The notes beneath the pieces were generated by a model, which worked only from the letters and a program-made list of their open reading frames with translations, was not told the origin of the DNA and made no database searches. This document shows positions 35,055-43,815 of a stretch of DNA of 64,000 nucleotides, piece by piece. The DNA is taken from contig CANMGS010000002.1 of NCBI GenBank assembly GCA_947497475.1, positions 434,001 to 498,000 on the forward strand, written 5' to 3'. Made by a program: the position numbers and the translations under genes. Every line of letters begins with the position of its first letter. Within the stretch, counting starts at the first letter, position 1. This DNA is from an uncultured Amylibacter sp. (GTDB lineage: Bacteria; Pseudomonadota; Alphaproteobacteria; Rhodobacterales; Rhodobacteraceae).

Positions 35055-35066
35055 GCGCCCCTTTTT
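35045..35066 (+). terminator. Rho-independent terminator after zapA
   Basis: GGGCGC (35045-35050) pairs with GCGCCC (35055-35060) around TTAA, which contains the zapA stop, followed by T5 (35062-35066). Confidence 0.85.
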
Positions 35067-35069
35067 ATA

Positions 35070-35432
35070 TCAAGCGTTTGACTCGCGAATTTTATTCGCT
35101 GCGTCTTTGTCATAACCAACACCGTTTTCATCAAACAATGTGTCCAATTCACCTGACAAAGTCATTTCTGTGATGATGTCACAGCCGCCAACGAATTCGC
35201 CTTTGACATAAAGCTGTGGAATAGTCGGCCAATCAGAAAAATCTTTGATACCTTGGCGAAGAGTTTCGTCAGCCAATACATTCACATCAGCGTATTGAAC
35301 GCCCATATAGTTTAACACACCAGCCACGCGGGATGAAAACCCACATTGCGGCATTGTTGATGTGCCTTTCATAAACAGAACAACATCGTTGCCGCTTACA
35401 GTTTCTTGGATTTGTGCATTTGCATCAGTCAT
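35070..35432 (-). CDS. grxD: Monothiol glutaredoxin GrxD (CGFS type)
   Basis: The 120-residue protein has the CGFS active site with Cys30 ([10 protein letters not shown]), then [19 protein letters not shown], which binds glutathione. Such glutaredoxins bind a bridging 2Fe-2S cluster and often pair with BolA proteins. A BolA-like gene lies 0.7 kb upstream on the same strand. The ATG at 35432 (MTDANAQ) is used, and its first 8 bases overlap the stop region of a 55-codon ORF upstream, implying coupling. A convergent zapA with terminator lies beyond its end. Confidence 0.95.
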   Translation of the reverse strand: MTDANAQIQETVSGNDVVLFMKGTSTMPQCGFSSRVAGVLNYMGVQYADVNVLADETLRQGIKDFSDWPTIPQLYVKGEFVGGCDIITEMTLSGELDTLFDENGVGYDKDAANKIRESNA

Positions 35433-35592
35433 AATGAGTGTCCTTGTGGCAGGAATTTTGCTTTGCACCATCATTTAACCTAGATTTATACATTCGCAAG
35501 CCCTTTAGCCCATATTTGAACAATACAATGAAGCCGCAGATGACAGCAAGCAGACGAACTAGGTCAGAGATGAGAGATAATGTTTCTATCAC
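35425..35592 (-). CDS. 55-residue membrane ORF coupled to grxD
   Basis: A GTG at 35592 opens a 55-codon frame with one hydrophobic helix (about 11-26, [16 protein letters not shown]) and a basic tail ([14 protein letters not shown]). Its start overlaps the stop of the preceding small gene in a GTGA arrangement, and its TGA lies inside the start of grxD. Overlaps at both ends are typical of translationally coupled genes and argue that it is real. There is no independent ribosome site. No family recognised. Confidence 0.5.
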   Translation of the reverse strand: MIETLSLISDLVRLLAVICGFIVLFKYGLKGLRMYKSRLNDGAKQNSCHKDTHYD

Positions 35593-35810
35593 TTTAATAT
35601 TCTCTGATGAATTGGTTTAGCCCCAGTTCTGCGAGCTAATTCTTGGTTCTGAATGTTGTCGCGATTGAATTGATTAAGGTCGATCTCTTCCATGCCTAAG
35701 TCGCTTTGTTGTGGGCCTTTGTAGAAGACAGAATACTTAAAAATGAAACGTAATATGATTGCTGTGGGAATGATTGCGATCCAGTACCAAGTCGGGAGAC
35801 CTAAAAACAT
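35589..35810 (-). CDS. Small membrane protein (73 residues), function unknown
   Basis: The protein has an N-terminal hydrophobic helix (about 3-23, LGLPTWYWIAIIPTAIILRFI) followed by a polar, probably cytoplasmic tail rich in Asp, Gln and Arg. An AAAGGA site lies 6 nt before the ATG. Its stop overlaps a GTG-started ORF, which in turn overlaps grxD, so all three form one unit. No domain is recognised. Confidence 0.55.
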   Translation of the reverse strand: MFLGLPTWYWIAIIPTAIILRFIFKYSVFYKGPQQSDLGMEEIDLNQFNRDNIQNQELARRTGAKPIHQRILK

Positions 35811-35904
35811 TGTAAATCCTTTATTTTAAATAATTACCGTATTTTACAAGTATGTAATCGAATAGAATTTTCAATGTTATCTAACAATAAAGAGGTGCAG
35901 TTGG

Positions 35905-36096
35905 TTAACGAAAAGCAAAGGATTTCAAGACGTTATTCTGTGTGCCAGGGTTCGCCAAAAATACAGCGAGTTCTTTATTATTACGGTGAATATTTGGGTC
36001 TGCATCTTTGGACTTAACATCCCGATCATGTGAACGGATAAGCCACAGAAACAGCCCAATTATAACTATAATAAGTATAATGTTGAAATCGATCAT
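35905..36096 (-). CDS. Small membrane protein (63 residues), function unknown
   Basis: One N-terminal hydrophobic helix (about 5-19, NIILIIVIIGLFLWLI) is followed by a positively and negatively charged tail (RSHDRDVKSKDAD...). The layout resembles the 73-residue protein downstream of it. A weak GAAG is the only ribosome-site candidate. It sits 55 bp after the BolA-like gene. I see no family. Confidence 0.42.
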   Translation of the reverse strand: MIDFNIILIIVIIGLFLWLIRSHDRDVKSKDADPNIHRNNKELAVFLANPGTQNNVLKSFAFR

Positions 36097-36151
36097 ACTT
36101 CGATCTTAGCAATTTACTTACCTAAAATCAAATTAGAGTTGGGCTAGTTGC

Positions 36152-36388
36152 TTATTCTTTAATAGCCGTCGTTAATTGCAGTGCATGCAGCTCACCATTC
36201 GAGCCATCCATTTTACCCTTCAAAGCTGCATAAACCATACGTTGTTGGGCAACGCGGTTTTTGCCTTTGAATTCTTCGGCAACAACTTTGGCGCCCATAT
36301 GAACGCCATCGTCGCCCATGACTTCGATGTCAGCTGTTGGAAAAGCTTCACGCAATAATGCTTCGATTTCAGATGCTTCCATTGCCAT
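36152..36388 (-). CDS. BolA family protein
   Basis: The 78-residue product has the class-II KH-like BolA fold: an N-terminal helix (EIEALLREAFPTADIEVMGDDG), the conserved His in DGVHMGAKVV, the FKGKNRVAQQRMVYAAL helix and a C-terminal GELHALQLTT strand. The HALQLT motif is typical. BolA-like proteins bind CGFS glutaredoxins through a shared 2Fe-2S cluster, and grxD lies downstream in the same direction. It starts 11 bp after purL, so it is in the purL transcript. Confidence 0.92.
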   Translation of the reverse strand: MAMEASEIEALLREAFPTADIEVMGDDGVHMGAKVVAEEFKGKNRVAQQRMVYAALKGKMDGSNGELHALQLTTAIKE

Positions 36389-36399
36389 ATCTTTGTTCC

Positions 36400-38562
36400 T
36401 TATGTTGCGAAACTTGGGATGCCAGCGTCAGATGCTGCTTTCACATCCGCCAATGATGCAGATGTATCACCCAAAGTGATGTCTGTTCCGCTAAAATTGC
36501 CAATTTCTGTGGCTTCAATACCAGCAGATTTTGCAGCTGCAAGCAATGCAGCAGCGTTTTTGGTTGCTAATAAGTAGCGCGCTTGATCTTCGCCGAAGAA
36601 CCAACCTGTGTCACCCGCTTTAACTGTAACGCCAACATTACCTGCCAACGCCATATCAGCCGCTGACAAAGCCAAACCTCCATCAGACAAGTCATGTGCC
36701 GCCGTGATTTGACCTGCTGCATGAGCAGCGCGTACAAATTCGCCAGCTGCTTTTTCGGCTGCTAGATCAACATGAGGTGCATCACCGTCTTCGCGGTTGA
36801 ACAATTCTTTCAGCAGGGCAGATTGGCCCAAGTGACCCTCTGTTTTGCCGATCAAAACAAGTGCGTCGCCATCATTTGGGCGCACGCGGATCATCTGATC
36901 CAAGTTTTCCAATAGACCAACAGCGCCAATTGTTGGGGTTGGCAAAATACCTTCGCCATCTGTTTCGTTATAAAGCGATACATTGCCAGATACGATTGGC
37001 ATATCCAATGCAGCAACGGCTTCGCCGATACCTTTGATACAACCCACGAATTGGCCCATGATTGTTGGTTTTTCAGGGTTGCCGAAGTTTAGATTATCTG
37101 TCGTCGCCAATGGTTTAGCGCCCGTTGCACATAGGTTACGATACGCTTCTGCAACGGCTTGCTTGCCACCTTCAGTTGGGTTGGCTTTACAATAGCGCGG
37201 TGTCACATCTGAAGTGAATGCAACCGCTTTGTCTGTGCCGTGAATACGCACGACGCCAGCGTCTGAACCAGGGCGCACAACTGTGTCGGCCATGACCATG
37301 TGGTCGTATTGTTCGTACACCCAACGGCGTGATGAATAGTTTGGTGTACCGATCAGTTTTACCAATGCATCTGCGGCATTCACTTCTGGTGCATCTGTCA
37401 AAGCTTCTGCCGCAGGTGTTTCCACCCATGGGCGGTCGTATTCTGGCGCGGTGCCTGATAACGCTTTCAGCGGAAGGTCCGCTTTCAATTCGCCATTGTG
37501 CATGATGATAAAGCGGTCTTCGGCGATTGTTTCACCGACGATTGCGAAATCAAGGTCCCATTTGTCGAATACAGCTTTTGCTTCTGCTTCTAAATCAGGG
37601 TTTAGAACCATCAACATGCGCTCTTGGCTTTCAGACAACATCATTTCATAAGCTGTCATGTTTTCTTCGCGGATTGGCACATCTTCGAGTTTCAATTTGA
37701 CGCCAAGATTACCCTTATCGCCCATTTCAACAGCTGAACATGTCAGGCCAGCGGCACCCATATCTTGGATTGAAATCACAGCACCTGTTTGCATCAACTC
37801 TAAAGTTGCTTCCATCAGGCGTTTTTCAGTGAAAGGATCACCCACTTGAACCGTAGGGCGCTTATCTTCGATGCTGTCATCAAATTCAGCAGATGCCATT
37901 GTTGCACCGCCAACGCCGTCACGACCTGTTTTTGCGCCAAGGTAAACAACAGGCATACCAACGCCAGAAGCCGCAGAATAAAAGATGCTGTCTGTTTTGG
38001 CCAAACCAGCGGCAAATGCGTTTACAAGGCAGTTGCCGTTATATGCTTCGTGGAATCGTACTTCGCCACCAACGGTTGGGACGCCGAAACAGTTACCATA
38101 ACCACCAATACCTTCGACAACACCATTGACCAGTGATTTTGTTTTTGGGTGTGTGATTTCCCCAAATGAAAGCGAGTTCATAGCCGCGATAGGGCGCGCA
38201 CCCATTGTGAATACATCGCGCAAAATACCACCAACGCCAGTCGCCGCTCCTTGATAAGGTTCGATGTAAGACGGGTGGTTGTGGCTTTCCATTTTGAAAA
38301 CGATCGCATCACCATCGCCAATATCTACAATACCAGCGTTTTCACCTGGACCACAAATAACCTGTGGGCCTTCGGTTGGCAGTGTACGGAGCCATTTTTT
38401 AGAAGACTTATAAGAACAGTGCTCGTTCCACATCGCAGAAAAAATACCAAGCTCGGTAAATGTTGGGGTGCGGCCCATCAAATCAAGAATACGTTGGTAT
38501 TCATCTGGGGCAAGCCCGTGGTCTTTAATCAGTTGTTCATTGATTTCTGGCTCGATGGTCAT
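36400..38562 (-). CDS. purL: Phosphoribosylformylglycinamidine synthase PurL
   Basis: PurL makes FGAM in purine synthesis using ammonia delivered by PurQ and PurS. At 720 residues it is the small (Bacillus-type) PurL. Motifs include [19 protein letters not shown] (about 44-62), [28 protein letters not shown] in parts, [14 protein letters not shown], and the C-terminal half [12 protein letters not shown] and [19 protein letters not shown]. It precedes the BolA-like gene by 11 bp. purQ and purS are not in the window. Confidence 0.96.
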   Translation of the reverse strand: MTIEPEINEQLIKDHGLAPDEYQRILDLMGRTPTFTELGIFSAMWNEHCSYKSSKKWLRTLPTEGPQVICGPGENAGIVDIGDGDAIVFKMESHNHPSYIEPYQGAATGVGGILRDVFTMGARPIAAMNSLSFGEITHPKTKSLVNGVVEGIGGYGNCFGVPTVGGEVRFHEAYNGNCLVNAFAAGLAKTDSIFYSAASGVGMPVVYLGAKTGRDGVGGATMASAEFDDSIEDKRPTVQVGDPFTEKRLMEATLELMQTGAVISIQDMGAAGLTCSAVEMGDKGNLGVKLKLEDVPIREENMTAYEMMLSESQERMLMVLNPDLEAEAKAVFDKWDLDFAIVGETIAEDRFIIMHNGELKADLPLKALSGTAPEYDRPWVETPAAEALTDAPEVNAADALVKLIGTPNYSSRRWVYEQYDHMVMADTVVRPGSDAGVVRIHGTDKAVAFTSDVTPRYCKANPTEGGKQAVAEAYRNLCATGAKPLATTDNLNFGNPEKPTIMGQFVGCIKGIGEAVAALDMPIVSGNVSLYNETDGEGILPTPTIGAVGLLENLDQMIRVRPNDGDALVLIGKTEGHLGQSALLKELFNREDGDAPHVDLAAEKAAGEFVRAAHAAGQITAAHDLSDGGLALSAADMALAGNVGVTVKAGDTGWFFGEDQARYLLATKNAAALLAAAKSAGIEATEIGNFSGTDITLGDTSASLADVKAASDAGIPSFAT

Positions 38563-38665
38563 ATGGGATCCCCAAAGTAGGCGTGTTTTGCGGTTCTTTT
38601 ATCGGTCTATGAGGCCAAGGGAAAGAGGAGAATCTATATGGGTTAAGGCAAAAAAGCCTTTGGGC

Positions 38666-38761
38666 AAAAAAAGAGGCCGAGACAACGCTCGGCCTTAGTC
38701 CAACAGGGAGGTGAAGAACGGGCAGGAAGGCAATAAATTGCCGCGTCCGCTCATCTTCAAG
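38666..38761 (-). ncRNA. Candidate small RNA (about 95 nt) with a 19-codon ORF
   Basis: On the minus strand a consensus TATAAT (38768-38773) is followed about 100 bp later by a strong terminator: AGGCCGAG/CTCGGCCT stem (38674-38681 with 38688-38695) and seven T residues (38666-38672). Between them lies a CACCTCCCTG stretch able to pair with ribosome sites. An ATG only about 7 nt from the predicted start opens a 19-codon frame ending at 38695. The unit is separate from purL and lysR. No -35 with ideal spacing is seen; TTGTTG lies 15 bp upstream of the -10. Confidence 0.5.
38695..38754 (-). CDS. Mini-ORF of 19 codons inside the candidate small RNA
   Basis: The frame reads MSGRGNLLPSCPFFTSLLD and stops at TAA within the ascending arm of the terminator. 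It would be nearly leaderless. A translating ribosome would cover the terminator stem, as in attenuators, yet no structural gene follows on this strand within reach except purL, 133 bp beyond the ORF stop. Coding is unproven. Confidence 0.3.
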   Translation of the reverse strand: MSGRGNLLPSCPFFTSLLD

Positions 38762-38767
38762 CTGATA

Positions 38768-38773
38768 ATTATA
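38768..38773 (-). promoter_or_regulatory. -10 element of the candidate small RNA
   Basis: TATAAT on the minus strand inside an AT-rich patch, about 7 bp before the inferred transcript start. It is the only strong promoter-like signal in the 300-bp purL-lysR gap. Confidence 0.45.
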
Positions 38774-38860
38774 TATGCAAAGGGTTAACAACAAGTGACG
38801 AACGAGCATACCCGCTAGTCGCTTTGTGCATAACTGTTAAGCAGAGTGATTAAAATATGC

Positions 38861-39763
38861 TCAAGTTGCTAATATTAAATCACTTTTTTTCGCATTTTTA
38901 ATCTCGTCCACAACGAAATCACGGAAAGCGGCAACTCTTTTCGACTGTCTGAGTTCCTCTGGGTAAGCCAAATAGACTGGAATTACCTGACTTTGATCTT
39001 CTGGAAGCACGCGAATAAGGTCTGGAAACTTCCTGCTGACGTAGTTTGGCAGCACACCGATTCCCACATTGTGAAGGGTCGCCTGTAAGACGCCAAAGTA
39101 GTTATTCACTGTCAAATGAGATGCATGATCGGATGAAAGTAGGGGTTTTAACCATTTCACGCTCTCATTTACCTGTCGTGATGTCAGGTTTTGGCTGAGG
39201 ATTCTATGGTTTGCCAAATCTTCCATCGTTTCAGGATGGCCGAAATGATCTAAATACTCTTGAGTTGCGTAAAGCCGCATGTGTACATCCATCAAACGAC
39301 GGCGCACCAGATCAGCTTGACTTGGTTCTTTCATACGAATGGCAACATCTGCCTCACGCATTGGCAGATCTAAAACACGTTCTTCTAGCATAAGATCAAT
39401 CTTAAGTTCTGGATGTTTGTCATAAAGGCGTCCAATACGTGGCGCCAACCAGAGTGTCCCAAAACCTGTGGTTGTTGTGACACGGAGTTCGCCAATAACT
39501 TCATCTTCGGTGTCACGAATACGCGCAGTTGTGGCTTCCAGTTTGCTGGACATGTCGCGGGTTGCGTCAAACAACAGTTCGCCTTGTTCCGTTAGGATCA
39601 AGCCACGTGCATGACGGTGAAATAAGATTACATCCAGTGCTTCTTCCAAAGCACGAATTTGGCGACTGACAGCAGATTGTGATAAATGAAGCGTATTGCC
39701 CGCATGCGTAAGACTGCCTGCATCAGCAACGGCATGAAAAACCCTAAGCTTATCCCAGTCCAT
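38861..39763 (-). CDS. LysR-family transcriptional regulator
   Basis: The 300-residue protein has the N-terminal winged helix-turn-helix (about 3-62, KLRVFHAVADAGSLTHAG with LSQSAVSRQIRALEEALDV) and a periplasmic-binding-like effector domain from about 92. The effector is unknown. The divergent position next to ccdA and tusA-like genes gives no clear target. The gene is followed on its strand by the candidate small RNA region. The ATG at 39763 is well placed at the family start (MDWDKLR). Confidence 0.92.
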   Translation of the reverse strand: MDWDKLRVFHAVADAGSLTHAGNTLHLSQSAVSRQIRALEEALDVILFHRHARGLILTEQGELLFDATRDMSSKLEATTARIRDTEDEVIGELRVTTTTGFGTLWLAPRIGRLYDKHPELKIDLMLEERVLDLPMREADVAIRMKEPSQADLVRRRLMDVHMRLYATQEYLDHFGHPETMEDLANHRILSQNLTSRQVNESVKWLKPLLSSDHASHLTVNNYFGVLQATLHNVGIGVLPNYVSRKFPDLIRVLPEDQSQVIPVYLAYPEELRQSKRVAAFRDFVVDEIKNAKKSDLILAT

Positions 39764-39841
39764 TGTAATCCCCTGTTTCTTATAATTTTGCGATGACCAT
39801 AACCTATGTGGCTATAATTCATAGAAAAAACAGTATTTGGG

Positions 39842-40069
39842 TTATGCTTTTTGCAAAAAATAGACTTGCGTACCAGATTCGTCGACCTGTTTTAGCAATT
39901 CATGGCCTTGTTCTGCGCAAAAATGTGGAACATCGACAACAGCTGCAGGGTCGTCTGCTCGCATTTTAAGGACTTGTCCAGACTGCAATGCCTGTAAGCG
40001 TTTACGGGCTTTCAGGACAGGTAAAGGGCACAAAAGCCCTGTGGCGTCTAGTTCTGCGTCATAGGTCAT
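39842..40069 (-). CDS. TusA/SirA-like sulfur carrier protein
   Basis: The 75-residue protein has the TusA fold with the sulfur-carrying Cys14 in the LLCPLPVLKARK motif (CPxP). The rest, DDPAAVVDVPHFCAEQGHEL, is typical. TusA-like proteins relay persulfide sulfur for tRNA modification or cofactor and thiosulfate metabolism. It is divergent from ccdA (about 80 bp), which handles thiol-disulfide electrons, so a link to sulfur or thiol chemistry is plausible but not proven. Confidence 0.9.
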   Translation of the reverse strand: MTYDAELDATGLLCPLPVLKARKRLQALQSGQVLKMRADDPAAVVDVPHFCAEQGHELLKQVDESGTQVYFLQKA

Positions 40070-40151
40070 AACAGTGAATTAATCGCGGATGTTACAGAAG
40101 TCCACGGATATGTGACGTGACCTTGATGAATTGCCAAGTTAGAAGAACTTT

Positions 40152-40904
40152 ATGTTTGGAATCGATCTCTTTGATGCGGCCCTAATGCCGTCTTTGTTTG
40201 TGGCCCTGCTTGCAGGGATCATTAGCTTTTTATCGCCATGTGTTTTGCCGATCGTTCCACCATATTTGGCTTATATGGGCGGTATTTCAATGTCAGAAAT
40301 GACGGACGAAAAAGTGTCAAACAGACCAGCCGTCATTGCCGCGATATTTTTTGCGCTTGGATTATCCACTGTTTTCATATTCTTAGGGTTTGCGGCTTCA
40401 GCATTTGGTCAATTATTTCTTCAAAATCAAACGCTTCTTGCGCAAATCTCAGGCGGTGTAATCGTTGTGTTTGGTCTGCATTTCCTTGGTTTAATCACAT
40501 TACCATTCTTGCAACGTGAAGCCCGTTTTGATGCTGGTGATCGTGGTGGGTCATCCTTTGGTGCTTATATTCTTGGTCTAGCCTTTGCGTTTGGCTGGAC
40601 ACCTTGTATTGGCCCAATTTTGGGAGCTATTTTAGCTTTATCAGCACAAGAAGCATCGATTGCGCGTGGAACCATGCTGTTGGCAACATATGCAATTGGT
40701 CTTGGGGTGCCGTTTATTATTGCTTCAATCTTTATCAATCGTGCGATTGGTTTGATGAACCGCTTTAAGCGTCATATGGGTCTAATTGAAAAAATCATGG
40801 GCGGTATGTTGGTTGTCGTTGGTATTATGATGATGACTGGTGCGTTTACACGCCTTGCTTTCTGGTTGTTAGAAACTTTCCCAGCATTGGCTGCAGTCGG
40901 TTAA
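40152..40904 (+). CDS. ccdA: Cytochrome c biogenesis / thiol transport protein CcdA
   Basis: This 250-residue inner-membrane protein with about six helices passes reducing equivalents from cytoplasmic thioredoxin to the periplasm for cytochrome c maturation. The redox cysteines are Cys30 in FLSPCVLPIVPPYLAYMGG and Cys151 in GWTPCIGPILG, the signature of the CcdA/DsbD-beta family. It is monocistronic or leads the following unknown/P450 pair after 66 bp. Confidence 0.93.
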   Translation: MFGIDLFDAALMPSLFVALLAGIISFLSPCVLPIVPPYLAYMGGISMSEMTDEKVSNRPAVIAAIFFALGLSTVFIFLGFAASAFGQLFLQNQTLLAQISGGVIVVFGLHFLGLITLPFLQREARFDAGDRGGSSFGAYILGLAFAFGWTPCIGPILGAILALSAQEASIARGTMLLATYAIGLGVPFIIASIFINRAIGLMNRFKRHMGLIEKIMGGMLVVVGIMMMTGAFTRLAFWLLETFPALAAVG

Positions 40905-40970
40905 TCTGCCTTACTTTTTTCGAATTCTTTGCCTATAGTTCAGCTATAACGAGCAAATAGGCATGATTGT

Positions 40971-42194
40971 ATGTCCAAAGAAAAACAACAGGTTAAAAAG
41001 CGTAAAGTATTTTACGTTCCGGGATACGACCCGATCTTACCACGTAGATACCGTGAGTTGTATCGCACCGAGGGTGCATTACAAGCTGATGTCTTAGGAT
41101 ACGATCTGACTTTAAAAGGTAAAGGTGGTAAAAACCAGAACTATGGCTGGACGGTTGATACGAATATCAACGGCCACACAACCCATTCAGATTTTGAATT
41201 TCTATTATGGTCTGATATCGTTCAGGATTCCATGAAACGCACAATTGCGGGCAGTTTTTGGCTGCTTGCACGTACTGCATGGGCTTATATTTCTACAGGA
41301 TCGCTGTTTCGGTTAATGAAACTACAAAAAGGCCCGATTATTGCAGCCTTGTATCCTGTAGTTGTCTTATTGGCTCAATTGATGATTGGATTGCTTTTAG
41401 GCTATTTTGCGTATCGCTTGATTGGTGGTTACACACATTGGCTACTTGGTACGCTTTCTGGGGCTGCTGTATTATCGGCAGTTATGGTTTGGTTTAAGTC
41501 TATCGATAACAAAATCTATGCTTATTACCTCATGCATGATTACGCATTCTCAGCCCAATATGGTGGAGATATTCCCCCAGAATTGGCCGAGAGAATGTAT
41601 CAATTTGCAGATCATATATATGCTGCTTTGGATGCTGACTTTGACGAAGTTTTGGTCGTTGGCCATTCATCTGGTGCACATCTTTCAATTTCAATTTTAG
41701 CAGATTTGATCCGTCGTTTAGGCGTTCCAAAAGATGGCCCAAAACTTGGTTTTTTAACATTGGGGCATGTTGTTCCAATGGTAAGTTTTCTGCCAAAGGC
41801 ATGGATTTTAAGGAATGATTTAAATTACTTATGTCAAAGAGATGAACTAAAATGGGTGGACATCACTGCGCCAGGAGATGGATGCACTTTTGCTTTGTGT
41901 GATCCTGTGGCTGTAAGCGGAGTGGCACCAGATGTAGATCAGAAAGGACCATTGATTATCTCAGCTGCATTTACGCAAACTTTATCCAAAGAATATTATG
42001 CCAAAATCAAAAATCGTTTTTTCCGCATGCATTTCCAATATCTGTGCCACTTTGATCGCCCAAGGGATTATGATTATTTTCAAATCACAGCGGGTCCTAT
42101 AAATCTGGAAACACGTTTTAATGGACGCGCGCCAAGCCCATCAAAGATAACGCGTGCTGTGAATAAATTTACGTCACAAGAGGCGCATAAATGA
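40971..42194 (+). CDS. Membrane protein with hydrolase-like GHSSG motif, coupled to a P450
   Basis: The 407-residue protein begins with a basic leader and VFYVPGYDPILPRRYRELY, a segment resembling the first strand of alpha/beta hydrolases. Two hydrophobic helices follow (about 122-147 and 155-173). Then comes VLVVGHSSGAHLS with the nucleophile-elbow pattern G-x-S-x-G at 231-235 (Ser233). Later residues (CDPVAVSG, FRMHFQYLCHFDRPRDYDY) could hold Asp and His partners. It overlaps the P450 gene by 4 bp (ATGA), so both act together, perhaps on a lipid. I know no characterised member. Confidence 0.75.
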   Translation: MSKEKQQVKKRKVFYVPGYDPILPRRYRELYRTEGALQADVLGYDLTLKGKGGKNQNYGWTVDTNINGHTTHSDFEFLLWSDIVQDSMKRTIAGSFWLLARTAWAYISTGSLFRLMKLQKGPIIAALYPVVVLLAQLMIGLLLGYFAYRLIGGYTHWLLGTLSGAAVLSAVMVWFKSIDNKIYAYYLMHDYAFSAQYGGDIPPELAERMYQFADHIYAALDADFDEVLVVGHSSGAHLSISILADLIRRLGVPKDGPKLGFLTLGHVVPMVSFLPKAWILRNDLNYLCQRDELKWVDITAPGDGCTFALCDPVAVSGVAPDVDQKGPLIISAAFTQTLSKEYYAKIKNRFFRMHFQYLCHFDRPRDYDYFQITAGPINLETRFNGRAPSPSKITRAVNKFTSQEAHK

Positions 42195-43582
42195 CCAAAG
42201 ACATTATTCCGCCAAAGCCAAGAAGCCGGCCTGATAAAGTCACAATGTTGCAGCATATGCGATTGTTCCGAAAGGATATTTTTGCATCTCAACCGCAGAA
42301 ATTATACCGTGCGTGGATGGCAGAATTCAAACTACCATTCTTTAAGTCATATTTTGTGAACGATCCTAAACTTGTGGATCATGTGTTAAAGAAAGATCCT
42401 GATAATTTTCCAAAATCTGAAATCATAAAAGGGGCGCTTTATTCTTTACTAGGAGATGGTGTTTTTGTCTCTAATGGTGAGTTGTGGAAACGTCAGCGTC
42501 GTATCATTGATCCTGCTTTCGAAGGTGGGCGTTTGCGCGATGTTTTCCCATCTATGGTCGCGGCGGGAACTGATGCTGTTGAACGCTTGGGGAAGCTTAC
42601 TGGTCAGCCATCTATCGAGATTGAAGAACAGGCCAGTCAATTAGCCGCTGATATTATCTTTCGTACGTTATTTTCGATCCCAATAACAGATGATGATGCG
42701 AAGCAAATATTTGAAAAATTTAAGGAATATCAGCGTACTCAACCACTTATGACTGTTGCAAGTTTTCTTAAGATACCCAATTGGATACCAAAGCTTCAAC
42801 GCAGAAGTACCAAACATGCAAGCGCTGAAATCCGCAAACTTTTAACGTCTTTGACGCAAGATCGGTTTGAAGAGATTAAAGCTGGGACAGCGCCTGACGA
42901 TTTAGCGACAAAGATAATGACAACTCGTGATCCTGTTACAGGCGATTTATTTTCACCGTCTGAAATGGTCGATCAGGTGGCAATATTTTTTCTTGCTGGG
43001 CACGAAACATCGGCAAGCGCATTAGCTTGGACTTTATATTTATTAGCGATTGATCATAAGACACAAGACAAGGTTGCAACGGAGGTCGCGGCAATAGACG
43101 AGCTTAGTTTTTCTAACCTCTCAAAAATGCCTTTTACACGCGATGTCTTTCGTGAAGCTTTACGTTTGTATCCGCCAGTTCCGATGATGGTGCGTGAAAA
43201 CATTAAGCCTGAAGTGTTCCGTAAACGTGAAATTAAAGTTGGCAGCCAAATTGTCCTAAGCCCATGGCATCTTCAACGGCACGAACGTTTTTGGGATAAG
43301 CCAGATGTGTTTGATCCTGGCCGCTGGCAGCAAGATGCCGCCAAGAAATCATCACGTGAAGCTTATATGCCGTTTTCAGCTGGGCAACGTGTTTGTACTG
43401 GGGCAGGGTTTGCAATGATTGAAGGTGTATTGATGATTGCAATGATCATCAAAGCATTCAAGATCGAGCCAACAGAAGAAAAACCAGTCCCAGTCGCACA
43501 TTTAACTGTTCGAGCCGAGAATGGTATTCACTTAAAACTCACGTCACGTGCTGTTGGTGCCAAGACAGAACAAAAAGCCTGA
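42191..43582 (+). CDS. Cytochrome P450
   Basis: The 463-residue soluble P450 has all hallmarks: I-helix AGHETSA with Thr273, K-helix ExxR as Glu322 and Arg325 in FREALRLYPP, the PERF-like DPGRW region near 375-379, and the heme-ligand loop FSAGQRVCTGAGFAM with Cys402. The loop is FSAG where most have FGxG. The substrate is unknown. The preceding membrane protein overlaps it, and no ferredoxin is adjacent. The 3' end overlaps a convergent ribbon-helix-helix gene by 44 bp. Confidence 0.95.
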   Translation: MTKDIIPPKPRSRPDKVTMLQHMRLFRKDIFASQPQKLYRAWMAEFKLPFFKSYFVNDPKLVDHVLKKDPDNFPKSEIIKGALYSLLGDGVFVSNGELWKRQRRIIDPAFEGGRLRDVFPSMVAAGTDAVERLGKLTGQPSIEIEEQASQLAADIIFRTLFSIPITDDDAKQIFEKFKEYQRTQPLMTVASFLKIPNWIPKLQRRSTKHASAEIRKLLTSLTQDRFEEIKAGTAPDDLATKIMTTRDPVTGDLFSPSEMVDQVAIFFLAGHETSASALAWTLYLLAIDHKTQDKVATEVAAIDELSFSNLSKMPFTRDVFREALRLYPPVPMMVRENIKPEVFRKREIKVGSQIVLSPWHLQRHERFWDKPDVFDPGRWQQDAAKKSSREAYMPFSAGQRVCTGAGFAMIEGVLMIAMIIKAFKIEPTEEKPVPVAHLTVRAENGIHLKLTSRAVGAKTEQKA

Positions 43583-43796
43583 TAGCGCTTGCAAGGCCTG
43601 CATCCACGAGACGAGCGGCGTCGATTTTAGCTGCAAGTTCATTTATCGGAATATTTTCTGTCTGTGCAATCTTTACGAAGGCCTGCCAATAGGGGGCTTC
43701 AAGTGAAACACTTGTTCTATGCCCACGCAAGGTGAGCGAATGTTTTTGAGGGCGGCCGAGATTAAGATCGGCAATTAATGTATCTATCGTCGTCAT
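43539..43796 (-). CDS. Ribbon-helix-helix domain protein (RHH_4 type)
   Basis: The 85-residue protein matches the alphaproteobacterial RHH_4 family: RPQKHSLTLRGHRTSVSLE forms the strand that inserts into DNA, and PINELAAKIDAAR with LASAIRLFVLSWHQQ forms the helices. It probably binds DNA as a dimer, or serves as a small regulatory protein. It follows the first Hint-domain gene by 19 bp on the same strand, so they are likely co-transcribed. Its end overlaps the P450 gene. Confidence 0.82.
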   Translation of the reverse strand: MTTIDTLIADLNLGRPQKHSLTLRGHRTSVSLEAPYWQAFVKIAQTENIPINELAAKIDAARLVDAGLASAIRLFVLSWHQQHVT

Positions 43797-43815
43797 TACT
43801 AGCCTCTAAGCTGCG

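Noticed and set aside
38537-38809. 90-codon minus-strand frame over the purL start region
   Set aside because: It overlaps the purL start and the terminator of the candidate small RNA, and the sequence is Pro/Arg/Leu-rich without a domain, so it is probably accidental.
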